From Roseiarcus sp963806935 (GTDB lineage Bacteria; Pseudomonadota; Alphaproteobacteria; Rhizobiales; Beijerinckiaceae), in assembly GCA_963806935.1 (NCBI GenBank), contig CAWEAT010000024.1, forward strand, positions 27,701 through 91,700: DNA of 64,000 bases, in the 5' to 3' direction. Shown one piece after another: positions 28,744 through 38,776 of this stretch. The notes beneath the pieces were generated by a model that was not told where the DNA came from, made no database searches, and saw nothing but the letters and a program-made list of their open reading frames with translations. Position numbers and translations under genes: made by a program. How positions within the stretch are numbered: position 1 is the stretch's first letter; each line of letters begins with the position of its first letter.

Positions 28744-29669
28744 CCGCGATGACGCCAATCGTCCCCGCGCCCGGAGAGGCCGAGTTCCGCGCCTCGGGCA
28801 CCGACCTTTCGGAGCGCCGTCGCAGCGGCGTCTCGCGCGGGCCGCTGGTCGACATTGTTCCGGCCGCCGGCATGACCGGGATCGCCTGGGACGCTGCGGG
28901 AGCGGCGCGCATCGGCGCGTCGACGACCATCGCCGCGATCGCGGCCGACGCCCGGCTTGCGGCGGCTTATCCCGGCGTCGCCGCCGCGGCAGGCGGTCTG
29001 GCGACGCCGCAGATCCGCCATCTCGCCACTCTCGGGGGCAATCTCGCCCAGCGTTCGCGCTGCTGGTACTACCGCAACCCCCACATCGCCTGCCTCAAGA
29101 AGGGCGGCAGCGCATGCCCGGCCCGCGACGGCAACCATCTTTACGGCGTCGTGTTCGATCTCGGGCCGTGTGTCGCCCCGCATCCCTCGACCATGGCGAC
29201 GGCGCTTCTGGCCTATGAGGCGAACGCCACGACCAACCGGCGCAAGGACTTGAGCATCGAGCGTTTGCTGGGCGACGGCTCGAACGGCGGCGCCGATCAC
29301 GCGCTGAGCGCCGGCGAAATGATCGAGACCATCCAGCTTGCGCCGCCCCTCGCCGGCGAACGCGCGGTTTACAAACGCGCGATCAGCCGCGCCGCCGCCG
29401 AATGGCCGCTGGTCGAGGTCGTCGCGCGCGTCGTGATCGAGCGAGGCGCATTTCAGTTCGTGCGGCTCGCGGCCGGCGGGGTCGCGCCAGTTCCTGTGCG
29501 GCTCGCCGAGGCTGAGAGAGTTTCGCAAGGCGCGCCTGTTTCGGCATCGACCATTGCGGTGGCGGCCCAGGCTGCAACAGTAGGCGCGAAGCCGCTGCCG
29601 ATGGCCGCTTACAAGCTCGATCTTCTCGCGGGCCTGGTCCAGGACCTGCTCGAGCAATGCACGGCCTGA
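28740..29669 (+). CDS. FAD-binding subunit of molybdenum hydroxylase with PaoB-like Fe-S loop
   Basis: Electron-transfer subunit of 309 residues. GASTTIAAIA and HLATLGGNLAQRSRCW are the FAD-binding motifs of the CO-dehydrogenase flavoprotein family. It contains a cysteine-rich insertion (Cys108, Cys118, Cys126 and Cys144 in LGPCVAPHP) like the extra [4Fe-4S] site of PaoB/YagS and 4-hydroxybenzoyl-CoA reductase. Its ATG overlaps the stop of the preceding subunit (ATGA), so both are made together. With the fused small/large subunit this is a complete three-module enzyme. The PaoB-like loop favours an aldehyde oxidoreductase, but this is inference. Confidence 0.85.
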   Translation: MTAMTPIVPAPGEAEFRASGTDLSERRRSGVSRGPLVDIVPAAGMTGIAWDAAGAARIGASTTIAAIAADARLAAAYPGVAAAAGGLATPQIRHLATLGGNLAQRSRCWYYRNPHIACLKKGGSACPARDGNHLYGVVFDLGPCVAPHPSTMATALLAYEANATTNRRKDLSIERLLGDGSNGGADHALSAGEMIETIQLAPPLAGERAVYKRAISRAAAEWPLVEVVARVVIERGAFQFVRLAAGGVAPVPVRLAEAERVSQGAPVSASTIAVAAQAATVGAKPLPMAAYKLDLLAGLVQDLLEQCTA

Positions 29670-29684
29670 ACTCCGCCCAAGGCG

Positions 29685-30386
29685 TCAGCCGCCGAGCTCA
29701 AGCTTACGCGCCGCCGCCTCCGCGAGTTGTCGGCGTTCCTCGACGATCCGCGCCAGGCGCTTGCGCACTTCCGCGACCGTCGCCGCCGGAGCCGTCTCGG
29801 GGCGGCCGGTATTGAACGGCGGCGCGGGCGCATATTCGAGGTTGAGCTCGGTGGCTTCGGCGACTTCCCGGCCGGCGAGTTCGGCGAGCAGCGTCAGCGC
29901 AAAGTCGATGCCCGCGGTCACGCCGCCGCCGGTCACAAGCCTGCCGTCGCGCACGACCCGCGCCTGAACCGGAATTGCTCCGAGAGTCGCAAGCAGATGG
30001 TGCGACGCCCAGTGCGTCGTCGCGCGCTTTCCCTTCAGAAGTCCGGCGGCGCCGAGCACGAGCGCGCCGGTGCAGACCGAGGTGACGAACCGCGCCCCTT
30101 CCGCCTGTCGTCGCACGAAAGCGAGCGTCGCCTCATCCGCCATCAAGGCGTTGATCCCGAATCCGCCCGGTACGCAAATGACGTCGAGCTGGGAGCAGTC
30201 GTCGAACGACACATCAGGCTTGAGCCAGAGACCGGTCGACGAGATCACGGGCTCGAGGGTCTTGCCGACCAGCCGAACGCGCGCGCCGGGCCAGGAAGCA
30301 AACACCTCGTAAGGCCCGGTCAGGTCGAGCTGCTGGACATTCGGAAATGCGAGCAGGCCGATTTGCTGCCTTGCCGAGCTCTCCAT
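29685..30386 (-). CDS. DJ-1/PfpI-family protein, isonitrile-hydratase-like
   Basis: A 233-residue protein of the DJ-1/PfpI superfamily: IGLLAFPNVQQLDLTGPYEV, VICVPGGFGINALM, and the nucleophile Cys in FVTSVCTGALVLGAAGLL, followed by ATTHWASHHLL. The pattern matches isonitrile hydratase (InhA) and the N-terminal domain of GlxA-type regulators, but no AraC domain follows. The frame is open upstream. ATG 30386 is chosen because GGAGG lies 5 bases before it; ATG 30389 is too close. Divergent from the PLP decarboxylase gene, with about 130 bases between. Hydration of isonitriles is inferred from family only. Confidence 0.85.
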   Translation of the reverse strand: MESSARQQIGLLAFPNVQQLDLTGPYEVFASWPGARVRLVGKTLEPVISSTGLWLKPDVSFDDCSQLDVICVPGGFGINALMADEATLAFVRRQAEGARFVTSVCTGALVLGAAGLLKGKRATTHWASHHLLATLGAIPVQARVVRDGRLVTGGGVTAGIDFALTLLAELAGREVAEATELNLEYAPAPPFNTGRPETAPAATVAEVRKRLARIVEERRQLAEAAARKLELGG

Positions 30387-30513
30387 CATGGCCTCCCCGA
30401 TCGCGCGCTGTCCCTGGCGCCCTGTTGACTTCGTCCGGCCGAGCCTTGATGCAGGCTCTCCGTCCCTCGTCCCTCGCATCCCCTGCCCCAACCCGCAAGG
30501 ACAGGAAAGCACC

Positions 30514-31944
30514 GTGTCGCCCGAAGAGTTCCGCCTTTACGGCCACCGGCTCATCGACTGGCTGGCCGACTACCACGAGAGCCTGGCCGAGCGGCCAGTG
30601 ATGGCGAAGACGAAGCCTGGCGAGGTCCGCGCCGCCCTGCCCTCGGCGCCGCCCGAGACGCCAGAGGATTTCGCCGCCGTGATCGCCGACCTCGATCGGG
30701 TCGTTCTGCCGGGCTTGTCGCTTTGGCAGCATCCGCGCTTCTTCGGCTATTTCCCGGCCAACGCCCTGCCCGCTGGCGTTCTCGCCGATCTCGTCTCGAC
30801 CGGGCTCGGCGTGATCGGGCTTTCGTGGCAGTCGAGCCCAGCGGTGACGGAGATCGAGGAGGTCGTGACCGACTGGCTCCGCCAGATGCTCGGCCTCTCG
30901 CCGGCGTTCAGCGGCGTGATCCAGGATACCGCCTCGACCAGCACCCTGGTCGCGCTGATTTGCGCGCGCGAGCGGGCGACGGACTACGCGCTGGCGCGCG
31001 GCGGCCTCCAGGGTGAAAAGCGCACGCCGCGCGTCTACGTCTCGGCGCACGCGCATAGCTCGGTCGACAAGGGCGCGCTGCTCGCCGGGTTCGGCCGCGA
31101 CAATTTGCGGCTCGTCCCGTTCGACAAGAAATATGCGATGCGCGCCGACGCTCTCGCCGAGATGGTCGCCGCCGACATCGCGAACGGCGACCTGCCCTGC
31201 GCCATCGTCGCGACCGTCGGCACGACGGCGACGACGGCGATCGATCCAGTGGCGCAGATCGCCGAAGTGGCGCGGCGTCACGGTATCTGGCTCCACGTCG
31301 ACGCGGCGATGGCCGGCAGTGCGATGATCCTGCCCGAATGCCGGTGGATGTGGGAGGGAATCGAGGGCGCCGACTCGCTCGTCATCAATGCGCATAAGTG
31401 GCTCGGCGCGCCGTTCGACTGCTCGGTTTACTATGTGCGCGATCCCGAGCACCTGATGCGGGTGATGTCGACCAATCCGAGTTTCCTGCAATCCTCGGTC
31501 GACGGCGAGGTCAAGAACCTGCGCGATTGGGGCATCCCGCTCGGGCGGCGCTTCCGGGCGTTGAAGCTTTGGTTCATCATTCGCGAGCAGGGCGTGAGCG
31601 GGCTGCAACTCCGCCTCAGGCGCGACATGGCAAACGCCCGTCGTCTCGCCGAGCTTGTGGCCGTCGCGCCGGGGTGGCGGGTCGTCGCGCCGGTCAACCT
31701 GCAAACGGTCTGCGTCCGCCACCACCCGCTCACGCCTGACGGCCCGCCGCTGGAAGGCGAAGCGCTGGACAAGCACACGACCGCCTGGGTCGAGACAGTG
31801 AATCGCTCCGGCGCGGCTTATCTCACGCCAGCGATCCTCGACGGGCGATGGATGGCCCGCGTCTCGGTCGGCGCGCTTGCGACGGAGGCGGCGGACATCG
31901 ATGCGGTCTGGGCGGCGATGCGCGAGGCGGCGGAGGCGCAATAA
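30514..31944 (+). CDS. PLP-dependent group II amino-acid decarboxylase (aromatic amino acid type)
   Basis: Decarboxylase of 476 residues related to DOPA/tryptophan/tyrosine decarboxylases. Typical features are WQHPRFFGYFPAN near the N-terminus, SSPAVTEIEEVVTDWL, DTASTSTLVAL, the PLP-stacking His181 in AHAHSSVDKG, the cofactor Asp263 in LHVDAAMAG and Schiff-base Lys295 in NAHKWLGAPFDC. The GTG start at 30514, with AGGAAAG about 8 bases upstream, fits the family start (SPEEFRLYGHRLIDWLADY). The preceding open stretch has no similarity. Substrate could be phenylalanine, tyrosine, tryptophan or DOPA. Confidence 0.9.
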   Translation: MSPEEFRLYGHRLIDWLADYHESLAERPVMAKTKPGEVRAALPSAPPETPEDFAAVIADLDRVVLPGLSLWQHPRFFGYFPANALPAGVLADLVSTGLGVIGLSWQSSPAVTEIEEVVTDWLRQMLGLSPAFSGVIQDTASTSTLVALICARERATDYALARGGLQGEKRTPRVYVSAHAHSSVDKGALLAGFGRDNLRLVPFDKKYAMRADALAEMVAADIANGDLPCAIVATVGTTATTAIDPVAQIAEVARRHGIWLHVDAAMAGSAMILPECRWMWEGIEGADSLVINAHKWLGAPFDCSVYYVRDPEHLMRVMSTNPSFLQSSVDGEVKNLRDWGIPLGRRFRALKLWFIIREQGVSGLQLRLRRDMANARRLAELVAVAPGWRVVAPVNLQTVCVRHHPLTPDGPPLEGEALDKHTTAWVETVNRSGAAYLTPAILDGRWMARVSVGALATEAADIDAVWAAMREAAEAQ

Positions 31945-32116
31945 CGAATTGCCGGAGGTCGCCGAAGAGCGCGAAACGAATGATGTGCGGTCCCACAATT
32001 TGTTCAGCGCCGCAGGCGGGATCTGTGCTGCAAACGAACTCCGCCACAGGATTGTCGCGACATGGTGCAAGAGAGGCCCCGCCCCCGGGCTAGAGCCCAG
32101 ATGAAGGCGATGCGAA

Positions 32117-32642
32117 ATGACGAATGAGCGGATTTCGGCGGCTTGCCGCTGCGGCAAGGTCGAGCTTGAGATCGTCGGAACTCCGATCTTGCGGGGCGTC
32201 TGCTATTGCGCGAGTTGCCAGGAGGCAGGTCGCCAGTATCGGGCGGCGCCTGGCGCCGACTTCTGGCTTGGCCGAGGATGGCGGCACAGACTATGTTCTC
32301 TATCGCAAGGATCGAGTCCGCTGCAGCCAGGGCGGTGACTTTCTCGAGGAGCGGCGGCTGAAACCGGATTCGCCGACGAGACGTATGTACGCGCACTGTT
32401 GCGGCACGGCCATGTTCGCCGACTTCACGAAGGGTCACTGGCTCTCGGTCTATCGGGGTCGCCTTCCCAACGATATCCCGCCCGCCACCATGCGGGTGAT
32501 GACTGCGGAACGTCCCAAGGGTGTGATTTTGCCTGACGATATGGCCAACTATCCCGGCCGCTCCGGAAAGTTCATGCTGAAGTTGCTCCGTGCGTGGATG
32601 GCAATGGGATTCAGGCGGCCGGCCGTCGATGGCGTATCCTGA
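32117..32642 (+). pseudogene. Second GFA-family protein, frameshifted
   Basis: Another GFA/CENP-V-type zinc protein: CRCGKVELEI and GVCYCASCQEAGRQY lie in the frame from ATG 32117. At about 32263 the frame changes and the remaining part reads AEDGGTDYVLYRKDRVRC, MYAHCCGTAMFADFTKGHW, GKFMLKLLRAW to the stop at 32642. Repairing one base gives about 175 residues, normal for this subgroup. It is not a copy of the GFA gene at 21384 (different spacing and sequence). Both GFA genes in the window are broken in the same manner. Confidence 0.75.
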
Positions 32643-32677
32643 GCGGCAACCTCTCCGAAACGTCCATCGAGGGATTC

Positions 32678-34246
32678 ATGGAGCGCAGGCTCAAATTCTA
32701 CGGCTGGGGCTATGAGGGCGAGGGCCTAAGCCAGCAAGAGCGCGAGCATCTCTTCCGCTTCGTCGGCGAGAAGCTCGGCGTCGAGCCGCGCGCGGCCGCT
32801 GCGCCGCCGCAAACCTCCGACATTGCGCTGCGCCCGCCGCGCGTCTCGGCTCCGGCGGCGCTCGCCGGCGTGCTGACGCAGGAGCCTTACGAGCGGCTCC
32901 TGCACACCTACGGCAAGTCTTATCCCGAGACCGTGCGCGCCTTCGCGCGCGATTTCGCCAACGCGCCCGATCTCGTCGCCCTGCCGAAGAGCGAAGCCGA
33001 CATCGAAGCCGTGCTCGACTGGGCGGCTGGCGCCAGGGTCGCGGTCATTCCGTTCGGCGCCGGCTCGTCGGTGGTGGGCGGCGTCGAGCCGGTCGTCGGC
33101 GACGGCTACGCGGGCGCGGTCAGCCTCGATATGCGCCATTTCGACCGGGTGCTCGAGGTGGACAACGCGAGCCGCGCCGCGCGCATTCAGGGCGGCATTC
33201 GCGGGCCCGCGATCGAGGCGGCCTTGAAACCGCACGGCCTCGCGATCCGCCACTATCCGCAGAGCTTCGAGTTCTCGACCCTCGGCGGCTGGATCGCCAC
33301 CCGCTCGGGCGGCCATTTCGCCACGCTCTATACGCATATCGACGATTTCGTCGAAAGCATCCGCACCATCACGCCGGCCGGCGCGATGGAGTCGCGCCGC
33401 CTGCCCGGCTCCGGCGCCGGCCCGAGCCCCGACCGGATGATGATCGGCTCCGAGGGCGCACTCGGAATCATCACCGAGGCGTGGATGCGGCTGCAAGGGC
33501 GGCCGCGCTTCCGCGCCGACGCGGTGTTCGGCTTCCCCGATTTCTTCGCCGCCGCGCGGGCCGTGCGCGCCGTCGCGCAAGCCGGGCTCTATCCCTCGAA
33601 CCTCCGCGTCATCGACAACGCCGAGGCCGGGACCTATGGCGTCAACGCCTACGAGGAGAGCCTGCTCGTGCTCGCCTTCGAATCCGCCGACCATCCGGTG
33701 GACGCCTGGATGGCGCGCGCGATCGAGCTCGTTCAGGATCACGGCGGGCGCCGGCATGACGACGAGGGCGCGGGCTCGCGCTGGCGCACGGCCTTCATCC
33801 GCATGCCCTACGCGCGCGAGCTCACCGTGCCGATGGGCCTCATCAACGATACATTCGAGACCGCGATCACCTGGGACAGGTTCGAGGCGTTCCACGCCGC
33901 CGTCCGGACGGCGACCGAGCAGGCGCTAAGCGAAGCGACCGGCCACAAGGGAACCGTCTCGACCCGGTTCACCCATGTCTATCCGGACGGGCCTGCGGTC
34001 TACTACACCTTCAACGTGCAGGGCGCGCCCGGCCGCCTCATCGAGCAATGGCGCGAGATCAAGACCCGCGCCTCCGACGCGCTGATCGCGGCCGGCGGAA
34101 CGATCACCCACCACCACGCGGTCGGCCGCGACCACATGCCCTGGTACCGCGCCCAGCGCCCCGACCTGTTCGGCAAAGCCTTCGCAGCGGCGAAAAGCGC
34201 CCTCGACCCGGCGGGAATCATGAATCCGGGAGTGCTGGTTCCGTAA
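32678..34246 (+). CDS. FAD-binding oxidase similar to alkyldihydroxyacetonephosphate synthase
   Basis: A 522-residue flavoprotein of the vanillyl-alcohol-oxidase/ADPS family. It opens with MERRLKFYGWGYEGEGLSQQ, typical of bacterial AGPS-like proteins. It has a PCMH FAD domain (about 95-280: PDLVALPKSEADIEAVLDWA, VIPFGAGSSVVGGVEP, STLGGWIATRSGGHFATLYT), then GSEGALGIITEAWMRL, an ADPS-type C-terminal domain with the HHH-containing GTITHHHAVGRDHMPWY, and DPAGIMNPGVLVP. In eukaryotes this family forms ether lipids, but bacterial members often oxidise other 2-hydroxy or lipid substrates. The role here is open. Confidence 0.88.
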   Translation: MERRLKFYGWGYEGEGLSQQEREHLFRFVGEKLGVEPRAAAAPPQTSDIALRPPRVSAPAALAGVLTQEPYERLLHTYGKSYPETVRAFARDFANAPDLVALPKSEADIEAVLDWAAGARVAVIPFGAGSSVVGGVEPVVGDGYAGAVSLDMRHFDRVLEVDNASRAARIQGGIRGPAIEAALKPHGLAIRHYPQSFEFSTLGGWIATRSGGHFATLYTHIDDFVESIRTITPAGAMESRRLPGSGAGPSPDRMMIGSEGALGIITEAWMRLQGRPRFRADAVFGFPDFFAAARAVRAVAQAGLYPSNLRVIDNAEAGTYGVNAYEESLLVLAFESADHPVDAWMARAIELVQDHGGRRHDDEGAGSRWRTAFIRMPYARELTVPMGLINDTFETAITWDRFEAFHAAVRTATEQALSEATGHKGTVSTRFTHVYPDGPAVYYTFNVQGAPGRLIEQWREIKTRASDALIAAGGTITHHHAVGRDHMPWYRAQRPDLFGKAFAAAKSALDPAGIMNPGVLVP

Positions 34247-34444
34247 AACGGGTCGGAGCTCTCGGTTAACCGGGCCTGCGCCATCGTCGGAAATGTCACG
34301 CGTTCGTGATTGACTTCCAGGCGCCGCAGCGTCGCAGGCGCCCGCATCGGCAAATCCACTCGACGCTTCTTCCTTGCAAAGCGGCCGCAGCAGGGTCAAT
34401 TTGGCGCCCGGAAGTCGGTGGATGGCCGACTGGGGGGTTGCCGC

Positions 34445-36224
34445 ATGGTTGGGGGGATGAGACCGGCGGCCTCGAAGGCCGGCCACTACGGCATGCTGCG
34501 CAAGGCGATGCGGGCGGTCGCGCCTGTCTTTGCGACGGCGATCATATTCAGCTTCTTCATCAATCTGCTGCTCTTCGTCAGCCCGCTCTACATGCTGCAG
34601 ATCTACGATCGCGTGCTTGGCACCCGCAACCTCGTCACCCTCGCCGGCATCACAGATTATCGCAGCGTTTCTTCTCCTCGTTTGGGCGGGCCTCGAGATG
34701 CTGCGGTCGCGCCTGCTTGTGCGGGCGGGCATGCTGTTCGACGAGGAAATGGCCGCGCCGATGTTCCGCACCGTGCATCGCGGCACGCTGCGCGAACCCT
34801 CGTCGCTCAAATCGCAATATCTGCGCGACGTCGACGTCATCCGCGAATTCTTCACCGGAGCGGGTCTGATCGCGTTCTGCGACCTCCCCTGGTTCCCGGT
34901 CTTTGTCATTGTCGCCTTCATCCTGCATCCGTGGTTCGGCTATATCGCCATCGCCGGCGGCTTCGTTACCCTGCTGCTTGCCCTTCTCAACGAGACGATG
35001 ACCCGCAGGACGCTCCAAGAGGCGTCCAAAGCCAGCATGCTTGCCACCCAAAAGGCGCAGGCGACGTTCCGCAACGCCGAAGTCGTTCACGCCATGGGCA
35101 TGCTCGAGGCGCTTGTCGAAAGGTGGGGCCTCCATCATCGCAAGGCGCTCGAACTGCAGGCGCGCGCGAGCGACCATGCCGGCGCGATCATCGCCTTCAC
35201 CAAGTTCTTCCGCATCCTGCTTCAGACGGTGATTCTCGGCGCCGGCGCCTATCTTGCGGTCGAACACGAGATTTCCGCCGGGATGATGATCGCCGCCTCG
35301 ATCATCATCGGACGCGCTCTGCAGCCGATTGAGATCGCGGTCGGCAACTGGAAGGGCTTTCTTGCCGCGCGCGACGCCTTCGCCCGCATGAAGACATTGT
35401 TCGCAGCGGCCGGCGCCGAGCCGGATCGCATGCAGCTCCCTCGCCCGAACGGAACGCTTAGCGTCGAGAATTTGATCACCGCGGCGCCGGGCGGCAAGGC
35501 GCCGATCCTCAAGGGGGTCTCGTTCAGCCTCGAGGCCGGCGAACTGCTTGGCGTCGTCGGCCCGAGCGCCGCGGGCAAGTCAAGCCTCGCGCGCGTGCTG
35601 GTCGGGGTATGGCAATCGAATGTTGGCGCGGTGCGACTGGACGGGTTTGAGCTTTCCCATTGGAACCCGCATGAGCTCGGCCAGCACATCGGCTATCTGC
35701 CCCAGGACGTCGAGCTGTTCGAGGGCACGGTCGCCGAGAACATCGCCCGCTTCGGGATGATCGACAAGGACGAGATCCTGTCGGCCGCCCAGCTCGCGGG
35801 CTGCCATGAGCTCATTCAAAATCTGCCTGAAGGCTACGACACCAACATTGGCGACGGGGGGCAGATCCTTTCGGGCGGCCAACGCCAGCGCGTCGCGCTC
35901 GCACGGTGCCTTTACGGCAAGCCGAGCCTGCTTGTGCTCGACGAACCGAACGCCAATCTCGATTCGGGCGGCGAGGAAGCGCTGGTCGCGGCGATCCATC
36001 GGCTGAAGGAGGCCGGCACAACGGTCGTGCTCATTACCCACAAGATCAATATCCTTTCCATTCTCGACAAGATCCTCATCATGGGAGACGGCAAGGTGCA
36101 GGGCTTCGCCTCGCGTGATGTGATCCTGCGGCGTCTGACCGGGCCCAAGGTCGTGCGGACGGACGAGGGGTCGCGGGCCGGCCCGGAACCCCAGCTTGGC
36201 GACAATCGAGTCAGCACCCTATGA
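34445..36224 (+). pseudogene. Type I secretion ABC transporter (PrtD-like), frameshifted
   Basis: Inner-membrane ATPase/permease that exports proteins with C-terminal signals. The frame from ATG 34445 gives the first membrane helix and VSPLYMLQIYDRVLGTRNLV. At about 34650 the sense moves one frame (IIAAFLLLVWAGLEMLRSRL) and continues to 36224 with the remaining membrane domain and a complete ATPase: Walker A GPSAAGKSS, Q-loop GYLPQDVELF, signature LSGGQRQRVALARCL, Walker B LLVLDEPNANLD and the switch His in VLITHK. One base repaired gives about 590 residues, normal for PrtD. Overlaps the HlyD gene by 4 bases (ATGA). No substrate gene or TolC-like gene is seen. Confidence 0.85.
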
Positions 36225-37574
36225 CGGCTGCGCCAGACCGGCTTCCGCCAGGCGGAAATCCAACCCGCAAGAACGCCAGGATCAAGCGCGACGGCGCGAG
36301 CTGGCTCGGCATCGCCGTCGCCGGCTACATCCTCATTTTCTTTACCTTCGGCGTTCTCGGGCTATGGGCGGCGGTTGCAAAGATCGACCGCGCGGTCGCC
36401 GCGCCGGGCGTGGTCTCGATCGAGACCAATCGCAAGACCGTCGAGCACTTCGAGGGCGGCATGGTGCGCGAGATCCTGGTCAAGGAAGGGCAAGCGGTCG
36501 AGAAAGGGGCGGTCCTTTTCAGGCTCGAGAACATCGAGGCGAAGGCGAGCTTCGAGACGCTCCAGCACGAACTCGACGCCTTTCTCGCGGTCGAGGCGCG
36601 GCTCATGGCCGAGCGCGACCAGAAGACCGAAATCACATGGCCGCGAGATCTCGTTCAGCGGTCGGACGAAGTCTCGGTGAAGCAGGTCACCAGCGACGAG
36701 ACGGCGGAATTCAACAAGCGCAAGTCGTCGCTGAGCGGCCAGACCGACGTGCTGCAGTCGCGCATCACGCAGATCGGCGATGAAATCCATGGCGCCGAAT
36801 TGGAGAAGCAATCGGCCGAGGGCCAGATCGATTTCATCAACAAGGAGCTGGTGGGCTTAAGAGAACTCGAAGAGAAGAAGCTCATCCCGGTTGCTCGACT
36901 TTATGCGACGGAGATTGAACGCGAGCGCCTCCAGGGCGTGATCGGCGCTTCGATCGCCCAAATAGCCAAGTCGAACGGCGAGATCGGCGAGTACAAGATC
37001 CAGATCCAGCAATTGCAGCAAAAATTTCAGGAGGAGGTCGCAAAATCGCTGGCCGACGTGCGCGACAAGCTCGTGGAGATTCACGCCAAGCTCGATGTGG
37101 CGAAGGATGTCCTTCGTCGAGTCGACGTGCTTGCCCCGGTTTCGGGGACGGCGCAGAATCTCAAGGTCTTCACCATCGGACAGGTGGTGAAGGGGGGCGA
37201 GCCCCTCGTCGACATCGTGCCGGGCAGCGAGCGCCTTATCGTCGAAGCGCGAATTTCGCCGACCGACATCGATGGAATTCATTCCGGGCAGGAGGCGGAG
37301 GTGCGCTTCCCCGCTTTCCATTCCCGCCTCATTCCCTTGATCGTGGGCCGACCTCGACTCGGTTTCGCGCGACCGCTTGATCGACGATGCGACGAAGCAA
37401 TCCTATTACCGCGGAATTGTGAGCCTCGACGAAACCCAGATCCCGCAGGAACTGAGGCCGCGGGTGCGGGCGGGCATGCCGGCGGAGGTTTTGGTGGCCA
37501 CCGGCGAGCGAACCGTCCTGAGCTACGTGATTCAGCCGCTGGCTTCGACCCTGCGCCGGGGCTTTATCGACTAA
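36221..37574 (+). pseudogene. HlyD-family type I secretion adaptor, frameshifted near the C-terminus
   Basis: Membrane fusion protein partner of the preceding ABC transporter. One membrane helix at about residues 27-49 (WLGIAVAGYILIFFTFGVLGL), a biotinyl-lipoyl-like half motif (GVVSIETNRKTVEHFEGGMV), a long coiled-coil hairpin (about 110-280), the second lipoyl half (VLAPVSGTAQNLKVFTIGQV) and VDIVPGSERLIVEARISPTD. At about 37351 (GGGCCGACC) the frame changes; the native end RDRLIDDATKQSYYRG and RPRVRAGMPAEVLVATGERT continues to 37574. Repaired length is about 450 residues. Unrepaired, the last 75 residues are replaced. Both partners of this exporter are broken by single-base changes. Confidence 0.85.
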
Positions 37575-37827
37575 CCCCGGTCGTCGCCCATTTGCGCGAG
37601 GCGGCCTCTACGCGCGCGCTGGGATGAGTGTGCGCCGCCTTCCGCAGCCCTTCGCCCCCCGAGGGTTCTCGGAAGCTTTGATGTCACAAACGAGGATTTG
37701 GCGGCATGGAGCGCCGGTTTGGCCCTTGTCACCGACATCGCTCATTTGAGCAGCGCCGTAGCTGGGGCGAGCGGTCCGATCCAGGGCGGAAAAGCGCGCG
37801 CCGGGTCCGCACTTCACGGCAGGAAGC

Positions 37828-38517
37828 TCACAATCCTCTCGCCTTGAAATACTTCAACAGGGTCCAGACCGCGGCTTGCTGTTCCTCATCCATTGCGTTC
37901 GGGTCGAGGTGCGTGAAGAGGATTTCGGAAGGCTTCTTGCCCTCGATGGGCGACGCAACCGGGTGAGGTTCAGGTGGTTCCGCCTCGCTCTCCTTCGCCC
38001 TCGCGGCTGTTCGCCTTGGCATCCTGCGCGGCGCGAGCGAACGCGGCTTCCGCCCCTTGAGGATGCGGGCGCTCACTTCCAGCCCCGCGTCGGCCATGGC
38101 GTAAAGAAAGAAGGTGACGCACTTCTGGACGACGGCGTCCGCGGCCGGGAAGGCCTTCCGGAACGTTGCGCTGAAATGCGAGGGCGTGGCGGTTTCGAGG
38201 TCGATCGCGAACATCGGCGCGTAGGCCTGCTTAAGGGCCTGTGACAACGCCTCGGGCCATTCCGCTCCGCCATGGGCGATCACGAGCTTTCTGAGACGCT
38301 CCGTCGTGCGCCCCTCATCGTCGATCAGACCAAGGAAGCGCAGCGCGTGCATGAGCTGTCCGCCGACCACGCCGGAAAAGCGCGTCAGGACGCTGCGGTC
38401 GATGCGCGACGGGACGCCATGCTCGCGAAGGTCCTCGATGAACGTGTTGAAGGTCCTATAGGACGTGTAAGGCGCCGTTCGCAGGGACCGGGTCTTTTCC
38501 GAACCGCCCGTCGCCAT
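37828..38517 (-). CDS. DUF5343-domain protein
   Basis: A 229-residue protein of the DUF5343 family: YTSYRTFNTFIEDLREHGVP, SRIDRSVLTRFSGVVGGQLM, ALRFLGLIDDEGRTTERLRK and then a second conserved half (ATFRKAFPAADAVVQKCVTF). The C-terminal 60 residues are a basic and Pro-rich tail. Function is not established; members are often found in defence or mobile-element neighbourhoods, which fits the rearranged DNA on its right. ATG 38517 has GGAGGA about 6 bases upstream. The frame is open beyond it but carries only antisense-type translation. Confidence 0.78.
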   Translation of the reverse strand: MATGGSEKTRSLRTAPYTSYRTFNTFIEDLREHGVPSRIDRSVLTRFSGVVGGQLMHALRFLGLIDDEGRTTERLRKLVIAHGGAEWPEALSQALKQAYAPMFAIDLETATPSHFSATFRKAFPAADAVVQKCVTFFLYAMADAGLEVSARILKGRKPRSLAPRRMPRRTAARAKESEAEPPEPHPVASPIEGKKPSEILFTHLDPNAMDEEQQAAVWTLLKYFKARGL

Positions 38518-38776
38518 CCGATGCTCCTCCCGTTCGGAATGCAGCTTGCGCCCATTCGTGGTCCGTCCGCAAGCATACCGTATAGGCGTTCGCCGAGGAC
38601 GGTTCGAAATATGCCGTTGCTGCGCTCGGCTTTCCTGACAAGCATCTGGGATTAACGAGTTTTTCACCATTGACGGAAGCGACCGGAGCCATCGGCGTCC
38701 GCGAATCGCCTGCCGTCGGAATGGGTTCGCCTGATCGCTCCGTTGTGGAGCGGTCGAAGATCCGGGGGAGCGCAAG

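Noticed and set aside
25732..28758. 1008-codon antisense frame over the molybdenum hydroxylase
   Set aside because: Repetitive Asp/Arg/Ala composition typical of a shadow; the sense strand has all cofactor motifs.
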